Shown here: one piece after another, positions 26,305 through 34,912 of the stretch | Numbering within the stretch: position 1 is the stretch's first letter | How the letters are laid out: each line of letters starts with the position of its first letter | NCBI GenBank assembly: GCA_027062365.1 | Contig: JAMOTK010000050.1 | Span: forward strand, 1 to 64,000 | Reading direction: 5' to 3' | DNA: 64,000 nt | DNA from: Sulfurovum sp. | GTDB lineage: Bacteria; Campylobacterota; Campylobacteria; Campylobacterales; Sulfurovaceae | Program-made: the position numbers and the translations under genes | The notes under the pieces: model-generated | The model's database searches: none | What the model saw: only the letters and a program-made list of their open reading frames with translations | What the model was told of the DNA's origin: nothing

Positions 26305-28536
26305 TTATAAATCTTGTTCGATAGTTTTCGCAAAAGTATCAAAATAAACATCTTTCACTTCTTCAAGAGAGAGAGACACATCATTAATTTGCACTCTCTC
26401 CCCTCCAACGCTTCCGATATTTTCTAGCTCTAAACCTAAACTCTTGGCTAAATCTAACACTTCATTCAGATTTTCAGAAGACACTTCCACCAAAGCACGG
26501 CTTTGACTCTCAGCAAAAATATCTTTAGGCGTATCTACACTTACTTTTGCCACTATTCCTTTATTAGAAGTAGCAGACATTTTAGAAAGGGCAATAGCCA
26601 CTCCTCCAACATTCACATCTTTAGCAGACTTTAACAATCCTTTTTTATTGCCTTCAATCACAAGTTCCCAAAGGGCAAGTTCTGCTTTATAATCCACAGC
26701 GTCCAAAGACCCTGCCGTTTCCCCGTAAAGGGCTTTGATATAGAGTGAGCCACCAAAATGACTTTTTGTCTGACCAATGAGCAAAATTTGTGAACCCTCT
26801 TCTTGAAACGAAGAAGGCAAGACTTTGTTTTGGTCGTCGTTCAGTCCTACCATCGCAATCGCAGGGGTTGGGAAAACAGATACGCCATTTGTTTCATTAT
26901 AAAGCGATACATTCCCCGATACTACTGGTGTATTTAGAGCCAAACACGCTTCTTTTATCCCCTCACAACATTGGGCAAACTGCCACATCACTTCAGGGTT
27001 TTCAGGATTACCAAAATTGAGACAATCTGTAATAGAAAGAGGTCTAGCACCTGACATCGCCACATTACGCCCCGACTCCACAACTGCAAGAGCAGAACCT
27101 TTGCGTGGGTCTATATAACAGTATCTTGGATTACAATCGCTACTCATCGCTAAAGCTTTGCCATTTTCTTTGATACGGATACATGAAGCGTCTAAAGAAC
27201 CCGGCCCTTTGGTGGTGTTGGTTTGTACCATTGAGTCATATTGATTATAAACCCATGCTTTATCACTCACTTCAATATTAGACAAAAGTGCTTCATAAGC
27301 TTTTTGATTATCTACAGCGTCAAAACTCTCTACACTTTTCGCGTTCACTTCATCCAAATACTTAGGACGGCTTATCGGTCTATCAAGTACTGGAGCTTCT
27401 TCACTCACAGGAGCAATAGGCATATCAGCACATTTCTCACCATGCCACATAAGTTCCATTCTAGCAGTATCAGTCACTTCACCAATCACTGCCACATCCA
27501 AGCCCCATTTTTCAAAAATATCAATAATGGCTTGTTCGCTACCTTGCTTAGCACAAATAAGCATTCTCTCTTGTGACTCAGATAGCATAAAGTCATAAGG
27601 AGTCATACCAGTCTCACGAGCAGGGACTTGGTCTAGGTGCATAATGAGTCCAGCTCCCGTCTTTCCTGCCATCTCAAACGCAGATGATGTTAGCCCAGCT
27701 GCTCCCATATCTTGAATACCTACAATCAAATCGGTCTTGAAGAGTTCTAAACACGCTTCAAGCAAAAGCTTTTCTGTAAAAGGGTCACCCACTTGTACTG
27801 TCGGACGCAAAGACTTAGACTCTTCGGTAAAACTATCAGAACTCATCACAGCCCCACCAAGTCCATCACGACCCGTCTTAGACCCCACATACATCACAGG
27901 ATTACCAAGACCAGAAGCCACACCCAAAAATATCTCATCAGATTTGACAAGCCCTAGAGAAAAAGCATTTACCAAGATATTGCCATTATAAGACTCATCA
28001 AAGCTCACTTCACCACCAATAGTAGGCACACCCATACAGTTACCATACGAGCCAATCCCATCAACCACACCACGCACTAAGTGTCTTTGATATTTCGCTA
28101 CTTCGCTATCGCCCTTGACCGTTCCAAAACGTAAAGCATTCATATTAGCAACTGGTCTAGCACCCATAGTGAAAATATCTCTAAGAATACCACCCACACC
28201 AGTAGCAGCCCCTTGAAAAGGCTCAATAAAGCTAGGGTGGTTATGACTCTCCATCTTAAACACAGCAGCCATACCCTCACCAATATCAATCACACCAGCA
28301 TTTTCCCCCGGCCCTTGAATTACCCAAGGAGCAGTGGTAGGAAAACCACGCAAATATTTCGTACTAGATTTATAAGAACAATGTTCAGACCACATCGCAG
28401 AAAAAATACCAATCTCCACCAAATTAGGGTGACGACCGTCTAAAATGCGTAAAATATCGCTATATTCTTCTCTGCTAAGTTTATGACTTTTTAACACTTC
28501 ATCTAAATCTTCTATAGCTTCATTGGCTTCTAACAT
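26305..28536 (-). CDS. purL: Phosphoribosylformylglycinamidine synthase subunit PurL
   Basis: 743 residues, the small-type PurL that works with PurS and PurQ (neither is in this window). It makes FGAM from FGAR using ammonia from PurQ. Typical motifs are [41 protein letters not shown] and [18 protein letters not shown]. An AAAGGATG RBS precedes the ATG. It heads a purL-purH pair. Downstream of its start, in the 386-bp gap towards selO, lie a REP pair and a small type I toxin-like locus. Confidence 0.97.
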   Translation of the reverse strand: MLEANEAIEDLDEVLKSHKLSREEYSDILRILDGRHPNLVEIGIFSAMWSEHCSYKSSTKYLRGFPTTAPWVIQGPGENAGVIDIGEGMAAVFKMESHNHPSFIEPFQGAATGVGGILRDIFTMGARPVANMNALRFGTVKGDSEVAKYQRHLVRGVVDGIGSYGNCMGVPTIGGEVSFDESYNGNILVNAFSLGLVKSDEIFLGVASGLGNPVMYVGSKTGRDGLGGAVMSSDSFTEESKSLRPTVQVGDPFTEKLLLEACLELFKTDLIVGIQDMGAAGLTSSAFEMAGKTGAGLIMHLDQVPARETGMTPYDFMLSESQERMLICAKQGSEQAIIDIFEKWGLDVAVIGEVTDTARMELMWHGEKCADMPIAPVSEEAPVLDRPISRPKYLDEVNAKSVESFDAVDNQKAYEALLSNIEVSDKAWVYNQYDSMVQTNTTKGPGSLDASCIRIKENGKALAMSSDCNPRYCYIDPRKGSALAVVESGRNVAMSGARPLSITDCLNFGNPENPEVMWQFAQCCEGIKEACLALNTPVVSGNVSLYNETNGVSVFPTPAIAMVGLNDDQNKVLPSSFQEEGSQILLIGQTKSHFGGSLYIKALYGETAGSLDAVDYKAELALWELVIEGNKKGLLKSAKDVNVGGVAIALSKMSATSNKGIVAKVSVDTPKDIFAESQSRALVEVSSENLNEVLDLAKSLGLELENIGSVGGERVQINDVSLSLEEVKDVYFDTFAKTIEQDL

Positions 28537-28606
28537 CGCTCACATCCTTTAAGGGGGTTTTTAAGGTTGTTATTTTACTCAAATAGTGCTAAGTGATGGT
28601 TGAAGC

Positions 28607-28676
28607 GTGGGTTTGATTTCATCGAACATGAAAGCATGATTGTATTTTGAGAATTGTTCGATAAAATCGAACCTAC
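28607..28676. repeat. REP-like inverted hairpin pair, family C
   Basis: Two hairpins face each other. The first has GTGG (607-610 of this kb) before GTTTGAT/ATCGAAC. The second, at 28656-28672, has GTTCGAT/ATCGAAC followed by CTAC, which is GTAG on the minus strand. The GTAG foot matches the two other REP families near the RAYT gene (35.6-36.3 kb). The first foot has one change. The rest of 28537-28706 holds nothing else I can identify. Confidence 0.5.
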
Positions 28677-28721
28677 GAGTTTTTGATTTTAGATTTAGAG
28701 TTTTTATGTTATAATTTGCCT

Positions 28722-28860
28722 AGTTGGGACAAACAAGAGAGTTCTACGCTCTCTTGTCGGCTTTTAATATGCTTTTGTTGCTATGAGCAACAGAAGAATA
28801 ACAATTATGAGGATGAGTCGCATTGTTATATCCTTTATTAGAGGCTGACCCTGTCCCACC
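28722..28860 (+). ncRNA. Putative antitoxin antisense RNA, copy 1
   Basis: A TATAAT box at 28710-28715 on the plus strand points into the toxin gene. The start is inferred about 6 bp downstream, at the conserved TAGTTGGG. The RNA would cover the 3' hairpin, the whole toxin ORF and its RBS. The 3' end is a guess, as no intrinsic terminator is seen on this strand. Confidence 0.4.
28764..28823 (-). CDS. Ibs-like hydrophobic toxin peptide, 19 residues
   Basis: The peptide is MRLILIIVILLLLIATKAY: a charged N-terminus, an unbroken Leu/Ile/Val helix and a final Tyr. It has an AAAGGAT RBS seven bases before the ATG. E. coli Ibs type I toxins are 18-19 residue peptides of the same make-up. They insert in the inner membrane and are held in check by Sib antisense RNAs. 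The paralogue at 34820-34882 has a different sequence but the same character and context. Toxicity is inference. Confidence 0.65.
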   Translation of the reverse strand: MRLILIIVILLLLIATKAY

Positions 28861-28922
28861 TTCTCCTTCACAATACAACTCACAATTAATCGCCCAACTA
28901 AACATGGTATTTTAGCATAATT

Positions 28923-30395
28923 TTATGAACTACAGCTCAACTTCTGATTTTTAAATGCATTGGGGGTAACACCTGCCCATCGTTCAAAGGCTTTATGTTC
29001 AGCATAAGGGTTTTGTGCTATCGTAAACAAATCATTTACAATAGAAAAGTCTCCTTTTTCAGCTAAGTCTATCGCTTCTTGTAACATATAATTTTTTAAG
29101 ACATATTTTGGGTTGTGTTTACGCATTGAGACTAAGCGTTCTTCTGTGCTTATGGTGTTGGCTTTGAGTCTTTCATCGTAGCTATCTAGCCAGTCGTTCA
29201 TGGGCTTATGGTAGAGTCCTATGTTGAGTAAGTCTTTACGGTCGCCTTCATAGTGGCTAAGGGTTCTAAAAAAAAGTGTATAATCTATAGTTAATCCTTG
29301 TAACATACCCAAAAGATGCGTAAAAAGGTCAAGGTCTTTTTCTTGTGTGACTTGCTCTAGTCCTAGCTTTTTACCCATAAGATAGAGGTATCTTTGGGTA
29401 TAAAGTTGAGGGTACTGTGCTAAAACTTTTTCGAGTTTATCACTATTGACTAAAGGGGAGAGTGCTACCATGAGAGCTTGTAGATTCCACTCTCCTACAT
29501 TGGGCTGATTGCCAAAGCTATAGCGTCCTCCTTGGTCGGTGTGGTTACAGATATATCCAAAATCATAGGCATCCAAAAAGGCATAAGGACCATAATCAAT
29601 CGTAAGCCCATGTATCGACATATTGTCTGTATTCATGACACCATGGGCAAAGCCTACAGATTGCCAATCTGCCATAAGTCTGGCTGTTTTACCCACCACT
29701 TCTGTAAAAAAGAGTAGATATTTATGGGGTTCATCCATCAAGTGAGGGTAAGACTCTGCTATGGCATAATCGGCCAATGCTTCTAGCTCTGAATAACGCT
29801 TCTTATGAGCAAAATACTCAAATGTACCAAAACGCACCCAGCTAGGACTCACACGCAAGACAATAGCCCCCGTCTCCCATGTTTGTCTATAGACCTTATG
29901 ATTTGAGCCGATGAGTGCTAACGCTCTTGTGGTCTCTATACCCAATCCGTGCATGGCTTCACTCATAAGATACTCACGAATCGAAGAACGCAATACAGCA
30001 CGTCCATCTCCTGAGCGTGAGTATTTGGTCTCTCCTGCTCCTTTGAGTTGTAGATGCAGACCGTTGAGCGTACCAATGTTGATAGCCCTACCATCACCCA
30101 ATCTAGGTACAAAGTAGCCAAACTGATGCCCTGCGTAACACATAGCAAACGTATCTGACCCCATAGGCTGATACGCTCCATTGACAAAATCTACAAAAGT
30201 TTGGGTCTCAAACTCTGATTCATCTATCTCTAGCATCTTTGCCACCGAAGCATTGGCATGGATAAGATGGGCATCGACCAATGGACTAGGCAATACTCGG
30301 TCATAACACTCTGTAGGCAAAGACAAATAAGGGTTTGTTAGTTTTAATGTATTTAGGTTTAATTTATTTAGGTTCATGCGATGATAGTATCTCAT
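28923..30395 (-). CDS. selO: Protein adenylyltransferase SelO (YdiU/UPF0061)
   Basis: About 490 residues of pseudokinase fold that AMPylates proteins during oxidative stress. Motifs include SDTFAMCYAGHQFGYF-like and GDGRAINIGTLNG, LKGAGETKYSRSGDGRAVLR, and NTDNMSIHGLTIDYGPYAFL. The C-terminus is Ser-Cys-Ser-Ser, the position where animal SelO has selenocysteine; here it is an ordinary TGT codon. I chose the ATG at 30395, 6 bp after the stop of the helicase gene. A later ATG at 30377 is possible. The stop lies 8 bp before the promoter of the toxin element. Confidence 0.92.
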   Translation of the reverse strand: MRYYHRMNLNKLNLNTLKLTNPYLSLPTECYDRVLPSPLVDAHLIHANASVAKMLEIDESEFETQTFVDFVNGAYQPMGSDTFAMCYAGHQFGYFVPRLGDGRAINIGTLNGLHLQLKGAGETKYSRSGDGRAVLRSSIREYLMSEAMHGLGIETTRALALIGSNHKVYRQTWETGAIVLRVSPSWVRFGTFEYFAHKKRYSELEALADYAIAESYPHLMDEPHKYLLFFTEVVGKTARLMADWQSVGFAHGVMNTDNMSIHGLTIDYGPYAFLDAYDFGYICNHTDQGGRYSFGNQPNVGEWNLQALMVALSPLVNSDKLEKVLAQYPQLYTQRYLYLMGKKLGLEQVTQEKDLDLFTHLLGMLQGLTIDYTLFFRTLSHYEGDRKDLLNIGLYHKPMNDWLDSYDERLKANTISTEERLVSMRKHNPKYVLKNYMLQEAIDLAEKGDFSIVNDLFTIAQNPYAEHKAFERWAGVTPNAFKNQKLSCSS

Positions 30396-30401
30396 CAAAC
30401 T

Positions 30402-31688
30402 TTAATAGGACTGAATCCCATCATAATACCCCACGACTCTATGGTCTACATGGACGACTCTATGCAAGTAGTGTGTGAGGTCGCCTTTGTTGAAGTCTAG
30501 TCTTAGATTTTTTGGATTAATGGCTCTTGATATGGCTACATAAAATTGGCTTGGAGCAAAAATATTGTCTATGTTACATACGAGATTGTCTATACTCATA
30601 CCTTGTGATTTGTGGATAGTGACAGCGTAGGCTAGTTTGAGAGGAAATTGTGATAAAGTAGCTAGGCTGATAGTCTCTACCGTGCCGTCTTCTTTAATAA
30701 GCATATCCAATAGGTCAAACTCATGACGCTCTACACGGACATAGATATTTTCTTTTTCTACGATGAGACAATCTTCTTCTATCTTGTGAAGTATCCCTCT
30801 TTCACCATTTACAAATTTGCCCCATTTATTGACGGTAAAAAGTATGGGTACACCGACTTTGAGAGTAAGTTGCTCCGAGATAGGAAGCATATTTTTCCAC
30901 CCTTGTAACTTCTTTTCGTGTACCGTACCAAACATCTCGATATTGGCAAAGAGTATGGTCTCTTCTGCGTCTATCTCATTGAGTTTGGCTCTGTTGGTTT
31001 GTTCTACTTCTAGGTTACGTCCATAGAGATAGGTAGGGTCTTTTTCCATCTCTTCATTGTTCCATAGCTCAAACATATATGCAATCACTTCTTCATCACA
31101 CACACCTTTGCGTACTTTAGAGAGGATATGCGTAAACCTTGCATCGGTGGTACGTTTCATTTGGGTAAGTTCTATCACCATCAAATCAAATCTATCCCAT
31201 GCCATAGACTCAAAAGCATAAAGCTTTGCACCAAATACATCATTATTGTGGCTATGTTTGACCACAGGAGGTAGCTGAAAGAAGTCTCCTACAAAGAGTA
31301 TTTTACCTAAGTAGCCATAGTTATTGAGTCTGTAGGCTATCATGTCTAAGAGCGTGGTACTAACCATTGAAATCTCATCTATAATGATAAGGTCTGTAGC
31401 TTTCAATATCTTTTTTAAGTCCAAGAGACGCTTTTTGGCACGTTTGTCACTTTGGTTAAGTTCATCAAAATTAGAAGAGATACCAAAAACAAAAAAGCTA
31501 TGTACCGTAAAACCTCCGATATTTACAGCACTCACACCCGTAGAGCCTAGAGATACCACTTGTTTAGTAGAGTTACGGTACTCTTTTATCACTTCATTGG
31601 TGATATAGCTTTTGCCAACCCCTGCCCCACCAGTGAGAAAAACATTGCTATGTTTTAGGGCTTCTAAAACTTCTTCTTTATCTTGCAA
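30402..31688 (-). CDS. PIF1-like superfamily 1B DNA helicase
   Basis: 428 residues with Walker A GGAGVGKS (about 19-26), motif Ia LGSTGVSAVNIGG, Walker B IIIDEISM, motif III GDFFQLPPV, and the C-terminal motif VTIHKSQGMS with FYVAISRA. These define PIF1/RecD2-type 5'-3' helicases. In bacteria they act on forks and DNA secondary structures. It overlaps the RNase T2 gene by 11 bp upstream and lies just before selO. No nuclease or TOPRIM partner suggests a defence role, so housekeeping repair is more likely. Confidence 0.88.
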   Translation of the reverse strand: MQDKEEVLEALKHSNVFLTGGAGVGKSYITNEVIKEYRNSTKQVVSLGSTGVSAVNIGGFTVHSFFVFGISSNFDELNQSDKRAKKRLLDLKKILKATDLIIIDEISMVSTTLLDMIAYRLNNYGYLGKILFVGDFFQLPPVVKHSHNNDVFGAKLYAFESMAWDRFDLMVIELTQMKRTTDARFTHILSKVRKGVCDEEVIAYMFELWNNEEMEKDPTYLYGRNLEVEQTNRAKLNEIDAEETILFANIEMFGTVHEKKLQGWKNMLPISEQLTLKVGVPILFTVNKWGKFVNGERGILHKIEEDCLIVEKENIYVRVERHEFDLLDMLIKEDGTVETISLATLSQFPLKLAYAVTIHKSQGMSIDNLVCNIDNIFAPSQFYVAISRAINPKNLRLDFNKGDLTHYLHRVVHVDHRVVGYYDGIQSY

Positions 31689-32640
31689 AACCAGCCTTGT
31701 CTAGTATCCCATATTTACAACGACTTTGTGTTGATTTACCTTCTTGAAGTCCTCTAGCCAAATCTTGACCTTGCCCTCCTAGATAGAGCCATAGTTCTGT
31801 GACAAGCCCACTTTTACATCTAAGTTCTATCTTGTTTCCTGTACCTTTTCCCCATGTTTTATTGGCGATAGTACGTACCTCTTGGAGTGTCACACGCTTC
31901 CCTATATGGCTAGAAAAATACTTTCCTAAGACAGAAGTATTGACTTGATTGACAAGGCTCACAGCATTGGCATAATATTCATTGGCTTGTGTACCATAGC
32001 AAGAACCGTGTTTTATCCACTCATGTTTATGCAAGTCTGATGCAAACCCAGGCATCACCTTTGCTAAAGCATCTTCTACTTTGCTGTCTAAGGCTAAACA
32101 AGGTAAATCTCTCCATCGTCTATTTTTATCAGCAGACATCAACTCTTTATCTACATTACAATAAACATTGCTTCGTGGTTGAGGCCATAATCCGTGCAAT
32201 ACAAACTGGGTCTCTTCTGGTTTAGAGCGTATGAGTGAACCTATGCTTCTTTTACACTCTTTTTTATAACGGTGTGTTTCACAAAAAGCATTGTGCCATG
32301 AAAGAGCCAAAAGATTTTGTTTATTGTTTTGTGTATGTTTTTTAGGTATATCTTTGGTCTGAGATTCTTTAGCTAAAGGCGTGGTGCTTTTTTTATTCTT
32401 TTTAGAAAAGCATGTATCGTCTACCCAACGCTGAGAGGGTTGCTCTGCTTTAATCACCACAAGATATTGTCCTTTATGATGTTTCATCACAGTATAGGTC
32501 TTTTGGGTATCTAATAGAATATGGTGTGTATTTTTAGTATGCTTCATATTGTTGTATGCTTGGCATGATTGGGTAGGGTTGGCTTCAAAACGTGCAAAAA
32601 GTGTCGATATTAAGAGTAAATAGAATATAATTGTCTTCAA
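31678..32640 (-). CDS. Secreted RNase T2-family ribonuclease
   Basis: 320 residues with a signal peptide (1-16). It has an extra N-terminal domain (about 20-77, containing Cys26 and Cys77) and a Lys-rich linker (about 78-108) before the RNase T2 core. CAS I FVLHGLWPQ has His149; CAS II KHEWIKHGSC has His206 and His211, so all catalytic histidines are present. It would cut RNA in the periplasm or outside, giving cyclic phosphates, perhaps for nutrient use. The N-terminal domain may bind the envelope. Overlaps the helicase gene by 11 bp, an odd functional pairing. Confidence 0.88.
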   Translation of the reverse strand: MKTIIFYLLLISTLFARFEANPTQSCQAYNNMKHTKNTHHILLDTQKTYTVMKHHKGQYLVVIKAEQPSQRWVDDTCFSKKNKKSTTPLAKESQTKDIPKKHTQNNKQNLLALSWHNAFCETHRYKKECKRSIGSLIRSKPEETQFVLHGLWPQPRSNVYCNVDKELMSADKNRRWRDLPCLALDSKVEDALAKVMPGFASDLHKHEWIKHGSCYGTQANEYYANAVSLVNQVNTSVLGKYFSSHIGKRVTLQEVRTIANKTWGKGTGNKIELRCKSGLVTELWLYLGGQGQDLARGLQEGKSTQSRCKYGILDKAGFAR

Positions 32641-32678
32641 ATGAAAATCCTTAAAAAATGTTATGCTATTATACTCTT

Positions 32679-33575
32679 ATGATATTTAATACACTTGATA
32701 ACCTACCCCAGACTTTTGGTCAAAAAATAAAACTTCCCTCTTCGTCTAAAAAAAGATACTCAAATATGATGATAAACCCTCTCAACCTTGAACATCTAAA
32801 CCGTATGGATGAGAGTGAAGCAGATATGATTACGCTCAATCTTGAAGATGCCATTGCTCCTGAACGCAAAAAAGAAGCCTTGCATAATATTGTACTTTTT
32901 CTTTCTCACATGACACATTCAGATAGCTTTATCATCGTACGTACCAATCCTTTACATGAGGGTGGAGATAAAGAGATACAATACCTCAATAATTTTGCCA
33001 TTGATGCCATACGTATACCCAAAGTTAAAACCCAAATAGAGATAGCACAAGCCCTCTCCCTTCTCTCTAAAGAAAAAGAGTTACATATCTCAGTAGAGAC
33101 CAAAGAAGCATTTAGAGATTTGGCTTCTTTTGGCTTTGACAAACGTTTAACGACTGCAAACTTAGGTATTTTAGATTTGCTCACCTCTTTAGGATTACCC
33201 CAATCTATCGTAAAATTAGATAATCCAAGCATAGACTATATCCTCTCCAAGTTCCTCATAGATGCAAAAACAGCAGGGATTCATCCCATATCTTTTATGT
33301 TTCAAGACTACAAAGACACCCAAACCTTCAAAGCATGGTGCGAACACGAAAAAACCATAGGATTTGAAAGCAAAGCCTGTATGGGACCCAAACAAGTAGC
33401 CATAGCCAACGCAGTTTTCAGACAAGACCCAAAAACCATCATCAGAGCCAAGCACATCAAACAAACCTTTGAAGCCCATGCCAAACAACAGATTAACGGC
33501 TTCATGGACGCAGACTATGGCTTCATTGATGAGCCTATTTATAAGGATGCTTTGTTGGTGCTTGGGAGTGAATAA
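32679..33575 (+). CDS. HpcH/HpaI aldolase / CitE-like lyase
   Basis: About 298 residues with a TIM-barrel CitE-like pattern: MITLNLEDAIAPERKKEAL, then IIVRTNPLHEGGD, RIPKVKTQIEI, SVETKEAF and, near the C-terminus, GFESKACMGPKQV. The Glu and Asp in these motifs bind Mg2+ in this family, whose members cleave citramalyl- or malyl-CoA-type thioesters. No citrate lyase subunits are nearby, so the substrate is open. The start at 32679 is chosen because an ATG at 32658 would overlap the likely -10 region. Divergent from RNase T2 with about 40 bp between. Confidence 0.75.
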   Translation: MIFNTLDNLPQTFGQKIKLPSSSKKRYSNMMINPLNLEHLNRMDESEADMITLNLEDAIAPERKKEALHNIVLFLSHMTHSDSFIIVRTNPLHEGGDKEIQYLNNFAIDAIRIPKVKTQIEIAQALSLLSKEKELHISVETKEAFRDLASFGFDKRLTTANLGILDLLTSLGLPQSIVKLDNPSIDYILSKFLIDAKTAGIHPISFMFQDYKDTQTFKAWCEHEKTIGFESKACMGPKQVAIANAVFRQDPKTIIRAKHIKQTFEAHAKQQINGFMDADYGFIDEPIYKDALLVLGSE

Positions 33576-33669
33576 TATTTAGTCAATATATTCAAAGTGT
33601 TATTTCAAAAAAGTTAAAGCCTTATCTTCTATAGATATTATCGTGTTATAATCCACACAAGGAAACCCC

Positions 33670-34650
33670 ATGCCAAAATACCTGCTCATACTCCTCTCTC
33701 TTCTGCTCTTTCTTCATGCCAATGATGATAGACCACCTATAGACTATAATTTTCTTGCCAAACAAGAGGTCAAAAATTTTATAAACATGATGGTCAAAAA
33801 ACATAAATTTTCACGAAAGTATGTCACAGCTGTACTCAAAGATGCCAAGCTAGACAGAGATACCCTTGCACGATATACGGGTAAGTATAAAGTAGGTACG
33901 ACCAATGGGTCTTGGGAACGGTATAAGGCTCATGTGCTAGACAAAAGTAGCCTTAACAAAGCTGTGAAATTTAAAAAAGCCTATTATAAAACTCTGCTTC
34001 GTGCGAGTAAGCAGTATAAAGTAGATATGGATTATATTGTGGGCTTTATGGGTGTGGAGAGTAAATTTGGGGAATATACGGGGGATTACTCTATCTTAGA
34101 TGCCTTGGCTACCCTTGCTTTTCACCCCAACCGTATGAAGAAGTTTTTTAAGAATGAATTTAAACATCTCTTTTTACTCGTGCGTGAAAAGGGCTATAAT
34201 ATTCGTACACTTCAAGGCTCATTCGCAGGGGCGATGGGCTGTGTGCAACAAGTACCATCGGTGGCGAGAACACATCGTTCGGATTTTAATGGCGATGGGG
34301 TAACCAATCCTTGGGATTTGGAAGATTGTATAGGCTCTATTGCCAAATTTATGCACAAAAAGGGCTGGAGAAAAGGCAGAACGGTAGCCGTACCCACACG
34401 ATTTAAAGGCAAACGCTATACAAGGCTAAAGGCTTCTCACAGAAAAACACGCCCTTTAACAACGATTAAGAAATATGGGATTACCCCTCTTAACCCCTTT
34501 AATGAATCCAATGCCTATCTACTCAAAAACCGTAATCTCACACATGATGATATATGGCTAGGGGCAAAAAACTTTAGGGTGCTAACGCGTTATAATAACT
34601 CTACTTCTTATGGTATGGCTATTCATTTGATTGCAACGCATGTGAAGTGA
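33670..34650 (+). CDS. mltB: Lytic murein transglycosylase B (SLT_2/MltB type)
   Basis: 326 residues with a signal peptide (1-14, no lipobox seen). The catalytic domain has VGFMGVESKFGEYTGDYS with the probable catalytic Glu, then TLAFHPNRMKKFF, and SFAGAMGCVQQVPSVA followed by DFNGDGVTNPWDLEDCIGS. This is the MltB family, which cleaves peptidoglycan glycan strands to 1,6-anhydroMurNAc. A -10 TATAAT lies at 33647-33652 and an AAGGAA RBS precedes the ATG. The gene is followed by a solo REP hairpin and the second toxin-like element. Confidence 0.92.
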   Translation: MPKYLLILLSLLLFLHANDDRPPIDYNFLAKQEVKNFINMMVKKHKFSRKYVTAVLKDAKLDRDTLARYTGKYKVGTTNGSWERYKAHVLDKSSLNKAVKFKKAYYKTLLRASKQYKVDMDYIVGFMGVESKFGEYTGDYSILDALATLAFHPNRMKKFFKNEFKHLFLLVREKGYNIRTLQGSFAGAMGCVQQVPSVARTHRSDFNGDGVTNPWDLEDCIGSIAKFMHKKGWRKGRTVAVPTRFKGKRYTRLKASHRKTRPLTTIKKYGITPLNPFNESNAYLLKNRNLTHDDIWLGAKNFRVLTRYNNSTSYGMAIHLIATHVK

Positions 34651-34659
34651 TAAGCAAAG

Positions 34660-34685
34660 GTAGGGGCAAACCTATGTGTCTGCCC
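34660..34685 (+). repeat. Solo REP hairpin, family B
   Basis: GTAG foot at 34660-34663, then a GGGCAAAC/GTCTGCCC stem (664-671 and 678-685 of this kb) with one mismatch. It is the same repeat as at 34961 and 37826, but the expected facing partner is missing. The toxin-like element begins about 45 bp further on. The whole 34651-35140 gap contains this REP, the toxin element and one complete REP pair. Confidence 0.65.
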
Positions 34686-34819
34686 TGATATGCCAAACAA
34701 ATATTTTAATTCAAATTCATAATATTACGATAAAATATCATGTTTAGTTGGGCGATTATTATGTAAGTGTATTGTGAGGAGTTAGGTGGGACAGGGTCAG
34801 CCTTTAAAAAGGAGTAACA

Positions 34820-34882
34820 ATGCTCACACGCATTCTAATTGTTATAATCATTCTCTTATTACTAACAGAACGATTATATTAA
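34820..34882 (+). CDS. Ibs-like hydrophobic toxin peptide, 20 residues
   Basis: The peptide is MLTRILIVIIILLLLTERLY, with GGAG six bases before the ATG. It has a basic N-terminus, an Ile/Leu/Val core and a terminal Tyr, the same pattern as the 19-residue peptide at 28764-28823. The two differ at most positions yet keep length and composition, which suggests selection for a membrane-active peptide. A terminator follows 8 bp after the stop. Toxic action is inferred from likeness to Ibs-type toxins. Confidence 0.65.
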   Translation: MLTRILIVIIILLLLTERLY

Positions 34883-34889
34883 AAGCATC

Positions 34890-34912
34890 AAGGGAGTTCT
34901 AGCTCCCTTTTT
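34890..34912 (+). terminator. Intrinsic terminator of toxin mRNA, copy 2
   Basis: Stem AAGGGAG/CTCCCTT (34890-34896 and 34903-34909), loop TTCTAG, then a T-tract ending at 34912. In copy 1 the matching hairpin has a different 9-bp stem (ACAAGAGAG/CTCTCTTGT) at the same place, so structure rather than sequence is kept. Confidence 0.75.

Larger units (their letters stand above)
28709..28914 (-). other. Type I toxin-antitoxin-like element, copy 1
   Basis: The element spans two opposing -10 boxes. TAAAAT (28914-28909, minus) lies 10 bp before TAGTTGGG, the probable 5' end of the toxin mRNA. TATAAT (28710-28715, plus) lies 6 bp before another TAGTTGGG, the probable 5' end of an antisense RNA. Between them on the minus strand are the motif GGTGGGACAGGGTCAGCC (28860-28843), an RBS, a 19-codon ORF and a 9-bp hairpin (28733-28757). 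The same elements with the same spacing recur at 34731-34933. Confidence 0.65.

Noticed and set aside
28923..28940. SelO C-terminal selenocysteine
   Set aside because: The Cys codon before the last Ser-Ser is TGT and the stop is TAA; there is no in-frame TGA.
30402..32640. PIF1 helicase plus RNase T2 as an antiphage system
   Set aside because: RNase T2 has a signal peptide and would act outside the cytoplasm, and no other defence gene is nearby.
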